Below are positions 17,332-26,445 of a DNA stretch of 64,000 nucleotides, piece by piece; positions within the stretch are counted from its first letter, which is position 1, and every line of letters starts with the position of its first letter. Source of the DNA: Shewanella algae (lineage in GTDB: Bacteria > Pseudomonadota > Gammaproteobacteria > Enterobacterales > Shewanellaceae). The DNA lies in the NCBI RefSeq assembly GCF_009183365.2, contig NZ_CP068230.1, forward strand, positions 1,455,001 to 1,519,000, in the 5' to 3' direction. The position numbers were made by a program, and so were the translations under genes. The notes below the pieces were generated by a model. That model was given only the letters and a program-made list of their open reading frames with translations, did no database searches and was not told the origin of the DNA.

Positions 17332-17910
17332 TTGGCGCAACTTTATTTCTACTATTCGGCGATGAATGCCGGGAAATCCACCTCTTTACTGCAGTCATCC
17401 TATAACTATCGCGAGCGCGGCATGCATACCCTGGTGATGACACCCGCCATAGATGACCGTTTTGGAGTGGGAAAGGTCGCTTCCAGGATCGGTATTGAAT
17501 GTGATGCACGTATTTTTGCCCATGATGACAATCTGCTCGAGATGATCCGCGCCGAACATGAGCGTCAGCACCTGAATTGTGTGCTGTTTGATGAATCCCA
17601 GTTTCTCAGTAAAGAGCAGGTTAAACAGCTGGCCTATGTGGTCGACATCCTGGATATTCCTGTACTTTGTTACGGTTTGCGTACCGACTTCCAGGGCGAG
17701 CTGTTTGTTGGCAGTCAGTACCTGTTGGCCTGGGCCGACAAGTTGGTAGAACTGAAAACCATCTGTCACTGTGGTCGCAAGGCCAATATGGTGATCCGTC
17801 GTGATGGGGCGGGTAACCCGGTGCGCGAGGGTGAGCAGGTGGCGATAGGCGGCAATGAGAGTTATGAGTCTGTCTGTCGTAAGCACTACCGCGAATTGAT
17901 TTGGGACTGA
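17332..17910 (+). CDS. tdk: Thymidine kinase
   Basis: 192 aa, type II thymidine kinase of the salvage pathway (thymidine + ATP to dTMP). The P-loop is [13 protein letters not shown] (about 9-21); the Walker B-like DESQF is near residue 88; zinc-binding cysteines appear in CHCGRKAN and in VCRKHY near the C-terminus. The start codon is TTG at 17332, with GGGGAGAG placed 8 bases before it, and gives the canonical [16 protein letters not shown]. Stands alone between dcp (divergent) and the TPR gene. Confidence 0.97.
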   Translation: MAQLYFYYSAMNAGKSTSLLQSSYNYRERGMHTLVMTPAIDDRFGVGKVASRIGIECDARIFAHDDNLLEMIRAEHERQHLNCVLFDESQFLSKEQVKQLAYVVDILDIPVLCYGLRTDFQGELFVGSQYLLAWADKLVELKTICHCGRKANMVIRRDGAGNPVREGEQVAIGGNESYESVCRKHYRELIWD

Positions 17911-18022
17911 TGTGAGGCGTCGCGTTTGCAAGCCCGAAGCGGCAAGTTCAATAGTAAAAGTGTAGGCGAACAGCCAAAGATATAAATAAAGCGATAAAGA
18001 AAGAGATAAAGAAAGGAAGCTT

Positions 18023-19030
18023 ATGTCGTCTATTTCCCCTGCTGGAAGCCGTATATCCAGAAAGCGGTTGCCGGGTTTGTTGCTGTTGTTGCTGGGCTCA
18101 GTTTTGCCATTGCAGGCCGTTGCAGATAAAGCCGTTCCCGCCTCAGAAATTAAAGTGATTCAAAAGCTTATTTTTGAAAGGAAGATGGCAGAGGCGGCGC
18201 CCAGACTGGATGCGGCCATAGAAAATTATCCGGACTCCGGGCGGCTGGCATTTTTGCTTGGGCAGCTTTATTACTTCAGCAATATCCCCAATTATCCCAA
18301 GGCGGTGGCGGCCTATGACAAGGCCGAGCCCATGCTGTCCAAGGACTCTGAACTGTATTTTTTCCGCGCCGCGGCCAAGGCTCAGGTGCTGTCCGCTTAT
18401 TCCCAACGCCTGCGTCCGGACTATAGCGGCGCACTGGCCGATTACCGCAAAGCCGAGGCTTTGGGATCGGAGCGTGATCTCAGGTTGGATATTGCCAGGA
18501 CACTCTATGAAACCCGGGACTATCCGGCAGCGCTGGAGCAGATAAACCGCTATCTCAATAACAAGCCTCAGCTTTGGGCCGATGGCCAGATGCTCAAAGG
18601 CAATATCCTGGCACAAATGGGCCAGCATGAGGCAGCGCTCAAGAGTTATCAACGAGCCGCGAGACAGTATGACTATCTGGATAAGCTGCAGTTTTATCAG
18701 GCCGTCAGCTTGCGGGCGTTGGGACGATCCGATGAGGCTCTGGCGCAGCTCGATAAGGGATTAAAGCGTCAGGGCCGTGCGTATTTTCAGCTTGTCTATC
18801 TCAAAGCCATGCTGAGCTATGAGCAGAAACAATACCAAGAGGCCGCCCTGTTGTACCAGCAGCTGATTGAAAGGCGCCGCGGCTGGGCCTTACCCTTACT
18901 GGGCTATTACAACAGCTTAAGCCAGATGGGAGAGGGACCCATCAGCATCAGCCATATACTGGATCTGGCACTCGAGCTTGACCCTGAAGTGGTGATCCAC
19001 TTTCATCAGCAGGACCTGTTGCGGCTGTAA
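18023..19030 (+). CDS. Secreted TPR-repeat protein
   Basis: 335 aa. N-terminal signal peptide (basic start, LLLLLLGSVLPLQAVA, cleavage near 34), then repeated helix pairs of TPR type, for example YPKAVAAYDKAEPMLSKDSELYFFRAAA, ALADYRKAEALG, PAALEQINRYLNNKP and AALKSYQRAARQY. Predicted periplasmic or outer-membrane-associated scaffold; no enzymatic motif. GAAAGGAAGC provides the ribosome binding site. It converges with the FUSC gene, with only 13 bases between the stop codons and no visible terminator. Function unknown. Confidence 0.8.
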   Translation: MSSISPAGSRISRKRLPGLLLLLLGSVLPLQAVADKAVPASEIKVIQKLIFERKMAEAAPRLDAAIENYPDSGRLAFLLGQLYYFSNIPNYPKAVAAYDKAEPMLSKDSELYFFRAAAKAQVLSAYSQRLRPDYSGALADYRKAEALGSERDLRLDIARTLYETRDYPAALEQINRYLNNKPQLWADGQMLKGNILAQMGQHEAALKSYQRAARQYDYLDKLQFYQAVSLRALGRSDEALAQLDKGLKRQGRAYFQLVYLKAMLSYEQKQYQEAALLYQQLIERRRGWALPLLGYYNSLSQMGEGPISISHILDLALELDPEVVIHFHQQDLLRL

Positions 19031-19043
19031 CGCCGGCGGCCAG

Positions 19044-20159
19044 TTACTCGGGAATATCCAACTGGCGCTGGGAAGATGCTTTGCGCTTATAAGCCAGATC
19101 CAGGCTGGCCAGCTCGCCATGAATGGCCAACAGCGCCTGGGCCAGTTGATAGATAAGCCAACTGTAACCGCTGAGTGCGAAACCTTGATGGGCCGATTCC
19201 GGCGAGTCGTCGCTCGGCTCAGATGGCAGTTGCTTAAGTAGCTGTTGCTGCAATTGATAGCCGAGTCCCAGGGGGAGTTTGGGGCAGTCGGGTGTGTTGC
19301 CGGCCACATAGTCCGCCAGATAGGCAAACTCTCGCTGTAGCCCGCTGGCTACCTGTTTGACTCTGGCATAGGCCTCATCCTCTTCGGCCTTCCAGCGGGT
19401 GAGCAGCAGTAGCTCCAAAAGCGTGATCACCCTTATCTGTTTGTTGGCCAGCTCGGTCAGAGTAGCAGCCTCTTTCTTCAAGGTTTGGCTTTCCCATTCC
19501 AGCGAAAACAGCAGTTTTTTCTGCGCCAGCACCGCCTTCATCGCTGTTTCCAGAGACTTACGGGCATCTTCCGGCTCTTCCTGGCCGGCATTGAGATGCT
19601 GCTCCAGCACTTGGGTCATGATTTTCAGTGAGCTTGCCAGCTGGGCCCGCCAGTCTTGTTTGGCCTTGATTGGCAGCACAAACAGGGATACCAGCACGGC
19701 AATCACGCAGCCGATGAGAATATTGGCGGTGCGCCATAAGGCTTCCGAGGTGTCGTGGTTGGCGTCACCTATCACTATGATCATGGTGAACCCAGCCACC
19801 AGGTAGGCATAGCTGTAGCGGCCGGCATTGATATAACAGACTATGCTGACCCCGAGGATCAGTAAGCCCATCAAGTCCCAATAGCCGCCCATGGTGATCA
19901 CCAACAAGACCCCATAGGCCGAGCCCAAGCAGGTGCCTATGGCCCGCTGCAGCGATTTTTCGATAGCGCCGCCCACTTGTGGCAGGCCCATCATGATGAT
20001 CACTATGGTGACCATGCTCCAGACAAAGTGAGGCAAAGACCAGATGGCGTTGATGGCGGCGGCAATAAACAGCGCCAAGGCCAGTTTTACCGTGTGTACG
20101 GCGCGGGAATGGCGATAGATGAAATCGGCGAAGGCGGAGGCTCTGGCAAACAGGGGCAT
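19044..20159 (-). CDS. FUSC-family inner-membrane protein (aromatic acid exporter-like)
   Basis: 371 aa. The N-terminal half (about 20-165) contains six hydrophobic segments typical of FUSC/ArAE proteins, including the landmark SLQRAIGTCLGSAYGVLLV (read around residue 68-86). The C-terminal half is a cytoplasmic helical domain. Members such as AaeB export hydroxylated aromatic carboxylates; others have unknown substrates. The protein is about half the length of AaeB, which has two such units, so it may dimerise. No adaptor gene is adjacent. Substrate not predictable. Confidence 0.75.
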   Translation of the reverse strand: MPLFARASAFADFIYRHSRAVHTVKLALALFIAAAINAIWSLPHFVWSMVTIVIIMMGLPQVGGAIEKSLQRAIGTCLGSAYGVLLVITMGGYWDLMGLLILGVSIVCYINAGRYSYAYLVAGFTMIIVIGDANHDTSEALWRTANILIGCVIAVLVSLFVLPIKAKQDWRAQLASSLKIMTQVLEQHLNAGQEEPEDARKSLETAMKAVLAQKKLLFSLEWESQTLKKEAATLTELANKQIRVITLLELLLLTRWKAEEDEAYARVKQVASGLQREFAYLADYVAGNTPDCPKLPLGLGYQLQQQLLKQLPSEPSDDSPESAHQGFALSGYSWLIYQLAQALLAIHGELASLDLAYKRKASSQRQLDIPE

Positions 20160-20373
20160 GGCAGTGTCTCAAAAAGCGTATGGGTTGACCGTCAAGGGCA
20201 ATTATGACAGAGATGAATCGCGATGGAGTCGGCGGTGGCCGCGAAAGGTGCAAACTGGGAGCCACAATTGCTTGACGGCAAAGCCTTTATGCGCTGGATC
20301 ACAGCTTGCCCTCTGGTGGCATCATTCGAATGTGGTTTTTTGCCTGGGGCAGGTTTACAAGAGGAGGCCCGGG

Positions 20374-20835
20374 TTAAATCCAGCGTCTGACTCTCTGACA
20401 ATAGGTGCGGTAGGGATCACCAAAGAGTTGCTGCATCGCCCGCTCTTCGGGAAGGATCTGAAAGCGCTGTAAATAGGCAATAAACAGGGCGACCAAGATC
20501 AGCAGCCAGAGTGAGTTGAGGAAAAATGTCTGCGCCAGCAGCAAGAACACAAATCCCAGATACATGGGATTGCGTGAGCAGCGATAAATCCCCGAGGTTA
20601 CCAGCGTTGAACTTTGCTCCGGCACCCTGGGATCCGGTGTCGTCCCATGGCGTTTGAAGCTGAGCACTCCCGCCAATGGGATAATCAGCCCGACCGCCAA
20701 CAGAGAAAAAGCGAGGCTCAGGCTGAGGCTGGAATGCAGGCCGGAAGAGGGCAGCCAATAGGACGTCAGTTGCAGCAAAAGGGCAAACAGCAACAAGAGA
20801 GCCAGGGGCGGCAGTTTCTTTTCCAATCCAGACAT
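20374..20835 (-). CDS. Isoprenylcysteine methyltransferase-like membrane protein
   Basis: 153 aa from the ATG at 20835 (MSGLEKKLPPLALLLLF); the longer frame adds 21 residues without support. Four hydrophobic segments precede the SAM-binding motif of the ICMT/PEMT-like family: TSGIYRCSRNPMYLGFVFLL (about 83-102), then EERAMQQLFGDPYRTYCQRVRRW at the end (read in parts; E and the Y-x-x-Y region are typical). These integral membrane proteins methylate lipids or small thiols; the bacterial substrate is generally unknown. Confidence 0.75.
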   Translation of the reverse strand: MSGLEKKLPPLALLLLFALLLQLTSYWLPSSGLHSSLSLSLAFSLLAVGLIIPLAGVLSFKRHGTTPDPRVPEQSSTLVTSGIYRCSRNPMYLGFVFLLLAQTFFLNSLWLLILVALFIAYLQRFQILPEERAMQQLFGDPYRTYCQRVRRWI

Positions 20836-20972
20836 GAATGATGCAGCTGTGAGTATCAGGTGCCGCTTAAGATGACACGGCCCAATCTGTGAATACAAGC
20901 ACTAAATACAAGTTGTTAACGCCTGGGGCTCTTGCCAAGGTGATAACACTGCATTTCTTGCCATGAAGCTAT

Positions 20973-21272
20973 TTAGGCGCTGCGGTTTCCTTGCTTGAGC
21001 TGTTTCATAAACTGCATAAAGTGAGGCCGAAACTCATCGAAGAGTGGATTTTTACGTTGCTCCAGCATCACCTCACTGAAGAGTTTAAGGCCAACGGCAA
21101 AGGCGGCAGCCTGATCTTCATCGAAGTCCTGTCGCTGTTTGATTTTGTCCACTATGGCAAAGATATCGTCGTGATTGCCGACTTCGAATTTGAGCGCCTG
21201 TTGATAGCTTGATGGCATACCGTTTTGATCTTCGAGATGTTCGACACTGATACTGTATTTGTGTTGTTTCAT
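20973..21272 (-). CDS. DUF3861 family small protein
   Basis: 99 aa from the ATG at 21272 (MKQHKYSISVEHLEDQNG), preceded by GGAGTCCTC. The start matches the conserved opening of DUF3861, and the rest is predicted alpha/beta with the segment AAFAVGLKLFSEVMLEQRKNP. Soluble, no known activity. Seems to be transcribed alone. Confidence 0.75.
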   Translation of the reverse strand: MKQHKYSISVEHLEDQNGMPSSYQQALKFEVGNHDDIFAIVDKIKQRQDFDEDQAAAFAVGLKLFSEVMLEQRKNPLFDEFRPHFMQFMKQLKQGNRSA

Positions 21273-21529
21273 TGAGGACTCCATTGACTAGAGGCCGCCG
21301 CGCGGCAGCGGCGTGGATATAAACCGGGACAGCATTGCAAAAGCGCTGCGAATAAACACTTTAACTGTCAGGGAGCTCTCAAGGATAAGGGATTTGCCTA
21401 AATTTACATGCCAGAGTGCCAGATGCGGCCGGGCCGCGTGACATAGATTTCCCGGCAGCGGCTCTGAAGCCGTTCAAGCAACAATGCTGGCAAGCATTGG
21501 CTTGGTGAGCCAGCCGGGATAGGTGCTGC

Positions 21530-22357
21530 CTATCTGTTTTTCATCAGGGTATCGTAGAGGTGCTTGGCGCAGGCAAAGTTGGGGCCTACGTCTTCCCGGG
21601 TGCCGTCTGAGCCGTGATCGTTATCCAAACGCCAACTGAACATGCCCCGCAAGCCATTGTGAATGGCGAACTCAGTCCACTGCTCAACTTGTTCGAGCGG
21701 GGTTTGTACCCGGGAGTTTTCACTGCAGACTCCGCCCATCAATATCTCGGCTTTTAAACCGGCATCGAGCCAAACCGCAGCATCGCGGGCGGTATTGATG
21801 GAGGAGTAGTCCTGCATTTCCACCGCATCGACATTATCGTTAAAGGCCTGGATAGCTCCCTCTCCGTAGAGGTAACTCGGTCCTTCCCCGGGCCAGGGGA
21901 CTGAAACGGCAATTCCGAGACCGGCGGCACGAAACTCAGGCCCCAACTGAGTGACGAATTCGGCCACTTGCTTCATCGCCTCTCTTTCTTCGGCGTCTAT
22001 GTTTATCCCTGTGTAGTGATTGTCCTTGAGCCAGGAGACAATATTGCGGGTCGAGAGATTGTTGTCACTCTTGTTACTGGCAACGCTTGCCTGTATGCCT
22101 TCACTGCCAATTCCGGCATAAAGCTCGATACCCGGCGCTTGAGAGAGCAGCTGATCTTTGATGGCATCGGCATATTTGCCACTCATTTCAATACAGTAAC
22201 CACCAGAGTGAATTGCCGACAACTGGCCGAATGCCAGGCTGTAGCGACTGGCAAGGTGCAACGGGACCAGGTTGTTGACCAGATTATTCAGGCCAACAGG
22301 ATTCCAGGTATCGTACCAGGTAGCGATTTCAAAACCTTGGCTTATTTGTGAGTTCAT
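21530..22357 (-). CDS. GH18-like glycoside hydrolase without signal peptide
   Basis: 275 aa, predicted TIM barrel. The GH18 catalytic strand normally reads D-x-x-D-x-D-x-E; here it is TGINIDAE (residues 116-123), keeping the last Asp and the acid Glu123 but with Thr and Asn at the first two positions. Other GH18-like landmarks are YAGIGSEG, VDAVEMQDYSS (the strand carrying Q/M-x-Y) and GMFSWRLDNDHG near the end. No signal peptide is present, so it is cytoplasmic or exported by another route. The GTG/ATG context AGGGTGTCCTCC region upstream offers GGAGGACACC before the ATG. Chitobiose or peptidoglycan-like substrates are possible; uncertain. Confidence 0.6.
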   Translation of the reverse strand: MNSQISQGFEIATWYDTWNPVGLNNLVNNLVPLHLASRYSLAFGQLSAIHSGGYCIEMSGKYADAIKDQLLSQAPGIELYAGIGSEGIQASVASNKSDNNLSTRNIVSWLKDNHYTGINIDAEEREAMKQVAEFVTQLGPEFRAAGLGIAVSVPWPGEGPSYLYGEGAIQAFNDNVDAVEMQDYSSINTARDAAVWLDAGLKAEILMGGVCSENSRVQTPLEQVEQWTEFAIHNGLRGMFSWRLDNDHGSDGTREDVGPNFACAKHLYDTLMKNR

Positions 22358-22543
22358 AGGGTGTCCTCCATGACATGGCTGAAGTGGCGATAACCTTGGG
22401 CTTCCTTGTCCTTGTGGTGCTGTCGGTTGCCGGGGATATGCCGGGTCACAAATCTATAGTCGATGCTGTCCATTTAAGCAATCTGGTCCAGCCTGTAAGC
22501 CTTGCTTGTCAGTATCTGTGTCAGTTCATGGACTTACACAAAA

Positions 22544-22573
22544 AGACCCGGCCAAATGGCCGGGTCTGTCATT
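22544..22573 (-). terminator. Terminator of the semialdehyde dehydrogenase gene
   Basis: Perfect 10-bp stem AGACCCGGCC/GGCCGGGTCT with a 4-base loop (22544-22567) followed, leftward, by a T-rich tract (TTTTTGTG at 22543-22536). Confidence 0.88.
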
Positions 22574-22597
22574 GATAGCTGCGTGAGTCAAGTGAGA

Positions 22598-23989
22598 TCA
22601 GAAGGGGGCGTCGATATCCACCACATTGATCAGCTTGTGGTTGACGAACTCTTTCAGGCCTAAGTCGATCAATTCGCGGCCATAGCCGGAGCGGCGGATA
22701 CCGCCAAAGGGCAGATCGGCCTTGACCATGGTGGGGTGGTTGACAAACATCATCCCGGTAGAGACTTGTTTGGCTACCGCCAGACCGCGTTGTTTGTCGG
22801 CGGTGAATACCGAACCACCGAGGCCGAAGGGAGAGTCGTTGGCAATGGCAATCGCTTCCTGTTCATCTTTGGCCTTGAGGATCATGGAGACAGGGCCAAA
22901 GAACTCCCAGTAGTAAGCCGGGTTGTCCGGGTTGACATTGGTGAGTATGGTCGGCTGCACAAAGGCGCCTTGCTCCGGCACTTTGGGGCCGACTTCGGTA
23001 GCCGTGGCACCATGCTCAACCGCTTCACGAATTTTCTGCTTCACTTCATCTGCTGCGCCCTGGGATGACAGTGGGGCCAGGGTAGTATTCGGATCCATGG
23101 GGTCGCCGGCTTTAAGCTTGGCCACACCTTGGGTATAGCCTTCCATAAACTTGTCATAGATGGCTTCCACCAGGATCATTCGCTTGGATGAAACACAAAC
23201 CTGACCCGCATTCCAGTGACGGCCGAACACCGCCCAATCTATGGTTTTCTCGAGTTCGGCATCTTCCAGCACGATAAAGGCATCAGAGCCGCCCAGCTCC
23301 AGGGTGGATTTTTTCAACGCCTTGCCGGCCTGGGATGCGATAACGGCGCCGGCACCTTCAGAGCCGGTCAGGGCCACGCCATGCACCTTGGGTGAGTTAA
23401 TGATCTGTTCGATTTGATCCCGGGTGGCATACAGGTTTTGGAAGGCGCCCTGCGGCAGCCCGGCATCACGCATCAGGCTCTCAAAAGCGGCGGCGCACTG
23501 AGGCACATTGGAGGCGTGTTTCAACAGCAGGGTATTACCGGCTGAAAGCTGTGGTGCCAGGATCCTGGCAATCTGGTAGTAGGGGAAGTTCCATGGCTCA
23601 ATGGCCAACAATACCCCCAGAGGTTCATTGACTAAAAGGGCTTCCCCTTCGGCGGGATCGGCCACCGGCAGTTTCTGCGGTGCCAGCAGTCTCTCGGCAT
23701 GCTCTGCATAGTATTCGAGGATTTGTGCCGACAATTCTACTTCGGCCTCCGCCTCTCCAATGACTTTACCCATCTCCAGAGTCAGCAGCTCTGCATAGCG
23801 GCGCTTGCTGTCTCTGAGCAGGGCTGCAGCCCGATTGAGTATTTCAGCCTTGGTGGCGAAGGGCGTATTGCGCCAGCTCAAGAAGGCCTGGTGGGCCGAT
23901 TCAATCGCCTCGGTGACTTGGGCGTCAGTGGCGTTGGGGAATTCTTTGATGAGCTCTCCCGTGAAGGGATTGATCGTTGCATATGCCAT
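22598..23989 (-). CDS. NAD(P)-dependent succinate-semialdehyde-type dehydrogenase
   Basis: 463 aa aldehyde dehydrogenase. Catalytic Glu lies in LELGGSDAFIVL and the nucleophile Cys in WNAGQVCVSSKRM; the cofactor-binding region includes EPWNFPYYQIARILAPQL and TGSEGAGAVIA. Closest in style to short GabD/Sad-like succinate-semialdehyde dehydrogenases, but the exact aldehyde cannot be fixed. The ATG at 23989 (MAYATINPFTGEL) has GGGAGGAACAC in front; the in-frame extension to 24031 lacks this. A CRP-like site is 150-170 bases upstream. Not obviously linked to the neighbouring gldA, which has its own terminator. Confidence 0.85.
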   Translation of the reverse strand: MAYATINPFTGELIKEFPNATDAQVTEAIESAHQAFLSWRNTPFATKAEILNRAAALLRDSKRRYAELLTLEMGKVIGEAEAEVELSAQILEYYAEHAERLLAPQKLPVADPAEGEALLVNEPLGVLLAIEPWNFPYYQIARILAPQLSAGNTLLLKHASNVPQCAAAFESLMRDAGLPQGAFQNLYATRDQIEQIINSPKVHGVALTGSEGAGAVIASQAGKALKKSTLELGGSDAFIVLEDAELEKTIDWAVFGRHWNAGQVCVSSKRMILVEAIYDKFMEGYTQGVAKLKAGDPMDPNTTLAPLSSQGAADEVKQKIREAVEHGATATEVGPKVPEQGAFVQPTILTNVNPDNPAYYWEFFGPVSMILKAKDEQEAIAIANDSPFGLGGSVFTADKQRGLAVAKQVSTGMMFVNHPTMVKADLPFGGIRRSGYGRELIDLGLKEFVNHKLINVVDIDAPF

Positions 23990-24284
23990 GTGTTCCTCCC
24001 AGCGTTGCAAGTAATAGGGTATTGATGCCAACTCCTGGCATCGGGTGAAAATGTTTGGATTTATCGTGGATTCCGGCCCTCAGAGGCGAGTGGCTGGAAA
24101 TAAAGCTCAAACCTTTCTACTCCTTAAATGGCGATAGTTGTGTGATGAGTGTCACGCAAATCCCCGGGGTTCTGCCGGCCGGTGATTTTTAATCCTTTTT
24201 TGTTAGGTCTTTGTTTTTAAAAAACTTAAAAACATCTTTGACTAACAAAAATGTAACCTTGGGCCTTGCTGTTATTTAAAGAAG
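23990..24284. other. Noncoding region upstream of the semialdehyde dehydrogenase
   Basis: About 300 bp between the dehydrogenase start and the gldA terminator. It contains the CRP-like site and AT-rich DNA around 24185-24260; no ORF is supported. Confidence 0.5.
24141..24156. promoter_or_regulatory. CRP-like site upstream of the semialdehyde dehydrogenase
   Basis: TGTGA-TGAGTG-TCACG matches CRP half-sites at the correct 6-base spacing with one mismatch. The centre is about 160 bases before the start codon at 23989. Confidence 0.4.
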
Positions 24285-24317
24285 GCTGCAAACCAACTCG
24301 CGGAGAGGGTTTGCAGC
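24285..24317 (-). terminator. Terminator of gldA
   Basis: 10-bp stem GCTGCAAACC/GGTTTGCAGC with a 13-base loop, followed leftward by CTTCTTTA. Weak T-run but well placed, 12 bases after the gldA stop. Confidence 0.6.
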
Positions 24318-24328
24318 TCTGGCTGTTG

Positions 24329-25441
24329 TCAGTCCTGGCGGCGATAGCGCTCGGCCATGGCGTTGGCAGCTATCATCGCCTGATAGACATCATCGACGCT
24401 GATAGCCATCGGCATATTGTCCATGGTATCGCCTTCGGCGCAGGCGATTTCGGCGACCTTGCGCCACTCTTCTTCGCAAAAGTGCTTCAGCCCCATATCT
24501 GCCAGAGTCAGCGGCAATCCAGCGGTTTTAATGATGCGGACAACATTGTCTATTTCACTCTGTGGAGCGTTTTCCAGCACCAGTTGGGTCAAGAGGCCAA
24601 AGACCACCTTCTCGCCATGTTGGGCGCCATGCAGCTCGGCAACCGCCGACATACCGTTGTTGACCGCATGCGCTGCCGCAAGGCCACCGGCTTCGGCGCC
24701 GACACCGCTTAAATAGATGGTTGCCTCTATGGTTTGCTCAAGCGCCGGGGTGACTATTTTGTTGTTTACCGCATCCATGGCGGCGGCAACGTTTTCACTC
24801 AGCAATTGATAGCACAGCTGCGCCAGTCCAAGGCCGGTACGCGAGGGCTTTTTTAACACCAGGTTAACGCCATCGGCCTGATAACAGGCCCTGGCTTCAA
24901 AGTAGGTGGCCAGGGCATCGCCTATACCCGCGGCAAAGAAACGCGCCGGTGCGGCGGCGATGATGCTGGTGTCGGCAATCACGGCATCCGGATTCTGTGG
25001 CAGGAATAGATAGCGTTCAAACTCACCCGCTTCGGTATAAATCACTGACAGAGCCGTACAGGGAGCATCGGTTGACGCTATGGTGGGGTAGAGAACGACG
25101 GGGTGCTTAAGGTGAAAGGCAACGGCCTTGGCGGCATCCAGGGTCTTACCGCCGCCGACACCCACTATTACGTTGGCATGAGCCTGCTCAGCCAGGGCGG
25201 CAAGCCGCTGGATCTCGGCTTCACTGCACTCGTAGTTGAATTTTTCCAGTTGGTTGCTGATGCCATTTTGCTCAAGACCCGTCAGGGCTTCATCCTCAAG
25301 CCTGCCGAGAATAAACTCATCGGCAATAATAAAAGCATTGTCGCCGAAGTCATGCACATATTCGTGCATTTTCGACAATAAGCCTTTGCCAATAATGAAC
25401 TTTTTGGGAGATGTGACGGTACGTGGAACTGCTGTGCTCAT
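24329..25441 (-). CDS. gldA: Glycerol dehydrogenase (iron-type alcohol dehydrogenase family)
   Basis: 370 aa, same length as E. coli GldA. Oxidises glycerol to dihydroxyacetone with NAD+, using a Zn/Fe ion. Visible motifs: NAD-binding GVGGGKTLDAAKAVA (about 94-108), TIASTDAPCTALSVIY, metal-ligand Asp in FAAGIGDALATYFEA and metal-ligand histidines in AAHAVNNGMS and HGAQHGEKVVFGLL. Apparently monocistronic with its own terminator. Related annotated activities (hydroxyacetone or 1,2-diol oxidation) cannot be excluded. Confidence 0.9.
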   Translation of the reverse strand: MSTAVPRTVTSPKKFIIGKGLLSKMHEYVHDFGDNAFIIADEFILGRLEDEALTGLEQNGISNQLEKFNYECSEAEIQRLAALAEQAHANVIVGVGGGKTLDAAKAVAFHLKHPVVLYPTIASTDAPCTALSVIYTEAGEFERYLFLPQNPDAVIADTSIIAAAPARFFAAGIGDALATYFEARACYQADGVNLVLKKPSRTGLGLAQLCYQLLSENVAAAMDAVNNKIVTPALEQTIEATIYLSGVGAEAGGLAAAHAVNNGMSAVAELHGAQHGEKVVFGLLTQLVLENAPQSEIDNVVRIIKTAGLPLTLADMGLKHFCEEEWRKVAEIACAEGDTMDNMPMAISVDDVYQAMIAANAMAERYRRQD

Positions 25442-25707
25442 ATGGCCTCCATTACATTCAGACTCGGATCCTTGTTCAAAGAGACTCTATCACAGCCAAG
25501 ATTTAAAGCTATGGCGCAACTGTCTGGTTTTTGTTGTGTTGGTGGCAATAAAAACTGGTTTTTGGTTTGAATGGCTAATTGGATAACTGGGATTTTTCTT
25601 TTATCTGGTGAGTCTGTGGCGCCAGTGGTCATGTCCTTGGCGGGCAAGGGGAGAGCGGCGGCAAGTTGTTTGCAGCCACCGTCTTTTGCATGAATGATGT
25701 TCGGCCG

Positions 25708-26286
25708 CTATCCATTTCCTTTAGGAGGGGATTGGCGGCATTGGTTCAACAGGGTTTGCAAGTGGCCACCGAGCTGCTGATCCTTGATATCAGTGCCGTT
25801 TTTCAGTAGCTGTTCGACATCTGCCAAAGCCTTGTCTATTCCCTGGGATTCGATAAGTGTGCTGACATAGGCGGCGAGATCCGCTCCTTTATTCAGCAGT
25901 GCGGCTGCGTTTTCAAAACTGAAGCCCTGCTCCAGTAACTGCTGAATTTGGCCGAGCAGCTCGCTGACCCTGGCGGGCTCGGCCAATACGCCATCGACCT
26001 GGATCAGTTCACCAAGCGGATCCAGGCTGAGCTTTTCAGCGACGCAGGCGGTTACCGAGCTGACCTCGGCGCTGCGATTGATGGCATCCAGACCTTGAGA
26101 GCGGATCTGCTCAATGGCTTGTTGCAACTCTTGATCTTTGGCGAGCCACTGCTGCTCCAGTTGCGCCTTTTCATCGGCGGCAAACCAGCCGCAGCCGGAG
26201 AGTGTGCCAAGGGCCAGGGCCGAAAACATCCAGAGAGCGGTTTTGGAGTTAGGGAAATACTTGCCTAAGGTGTTGGTTAGCTTCAT
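25708..26286 (-). CDS. Hypothetical lipoprotein
   Basis: 192 aa. Type II signal peptide with lipobox GTLSGC (Cys32), so likely anchored in the outer or inner membrane facing the periplasm. The mature region is nearly all alpha-helical, rich in Gln and Leu, with coiled-coil-like stretches (EKAQLEQQWLAKDQELQQAI read in parts, and LLGQIQQLLEQG). Two further cysteines (ACVAEK, NQCRQS) could form a disulfide. No recognised domain. AGGAGTCCTGTGA precedes the start. Confidence 0.65.
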   Translation of the reverse strand: MKLTNTLGKYFPNSKTALWMFSALALGTLSGCGWFAADEKAQLEQQWLAKDQELQQAIEQIRSQGLDAINRSAEVSSVTACVAEKLSLDPLGELIQVDGVLAEPARVSELLGQIQQLLEQGFSFENAAALLNKGADLAAYVSTLIESQGIDKALADVEQLLKNGTDIKDQQLGGHLQTLLNQCRQSPPKGNG

Positions 26287-26414
26287 TCACAGGACTCCTG
26301 CAAAGATTCTCAGAGTTCACAGTATCCGCCATCAGCCTTAAGCCGGGCTGAACAGTTTTGAGTCCTAGATACGGTTTGCGCGAGTGTGGGCTCGGCAGTG
26401 AGGCCAAAAAGATA

Positions 26415-26440
26415 GACAGGGAGCCTTGGCTCCCTGTCTT
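26415..26440 (-). terminator. Terminator of the Ntn amide-hydrolase gene
   Basis: 11-bp perfect stem GACAGGGAGCC/GGCTCCCTGTC around a TT loop (26415-26438); leftward it is followed by TATCTTTTTGG. Confidence 0.8.
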
Positions 26441-26445
26441 AAAGA

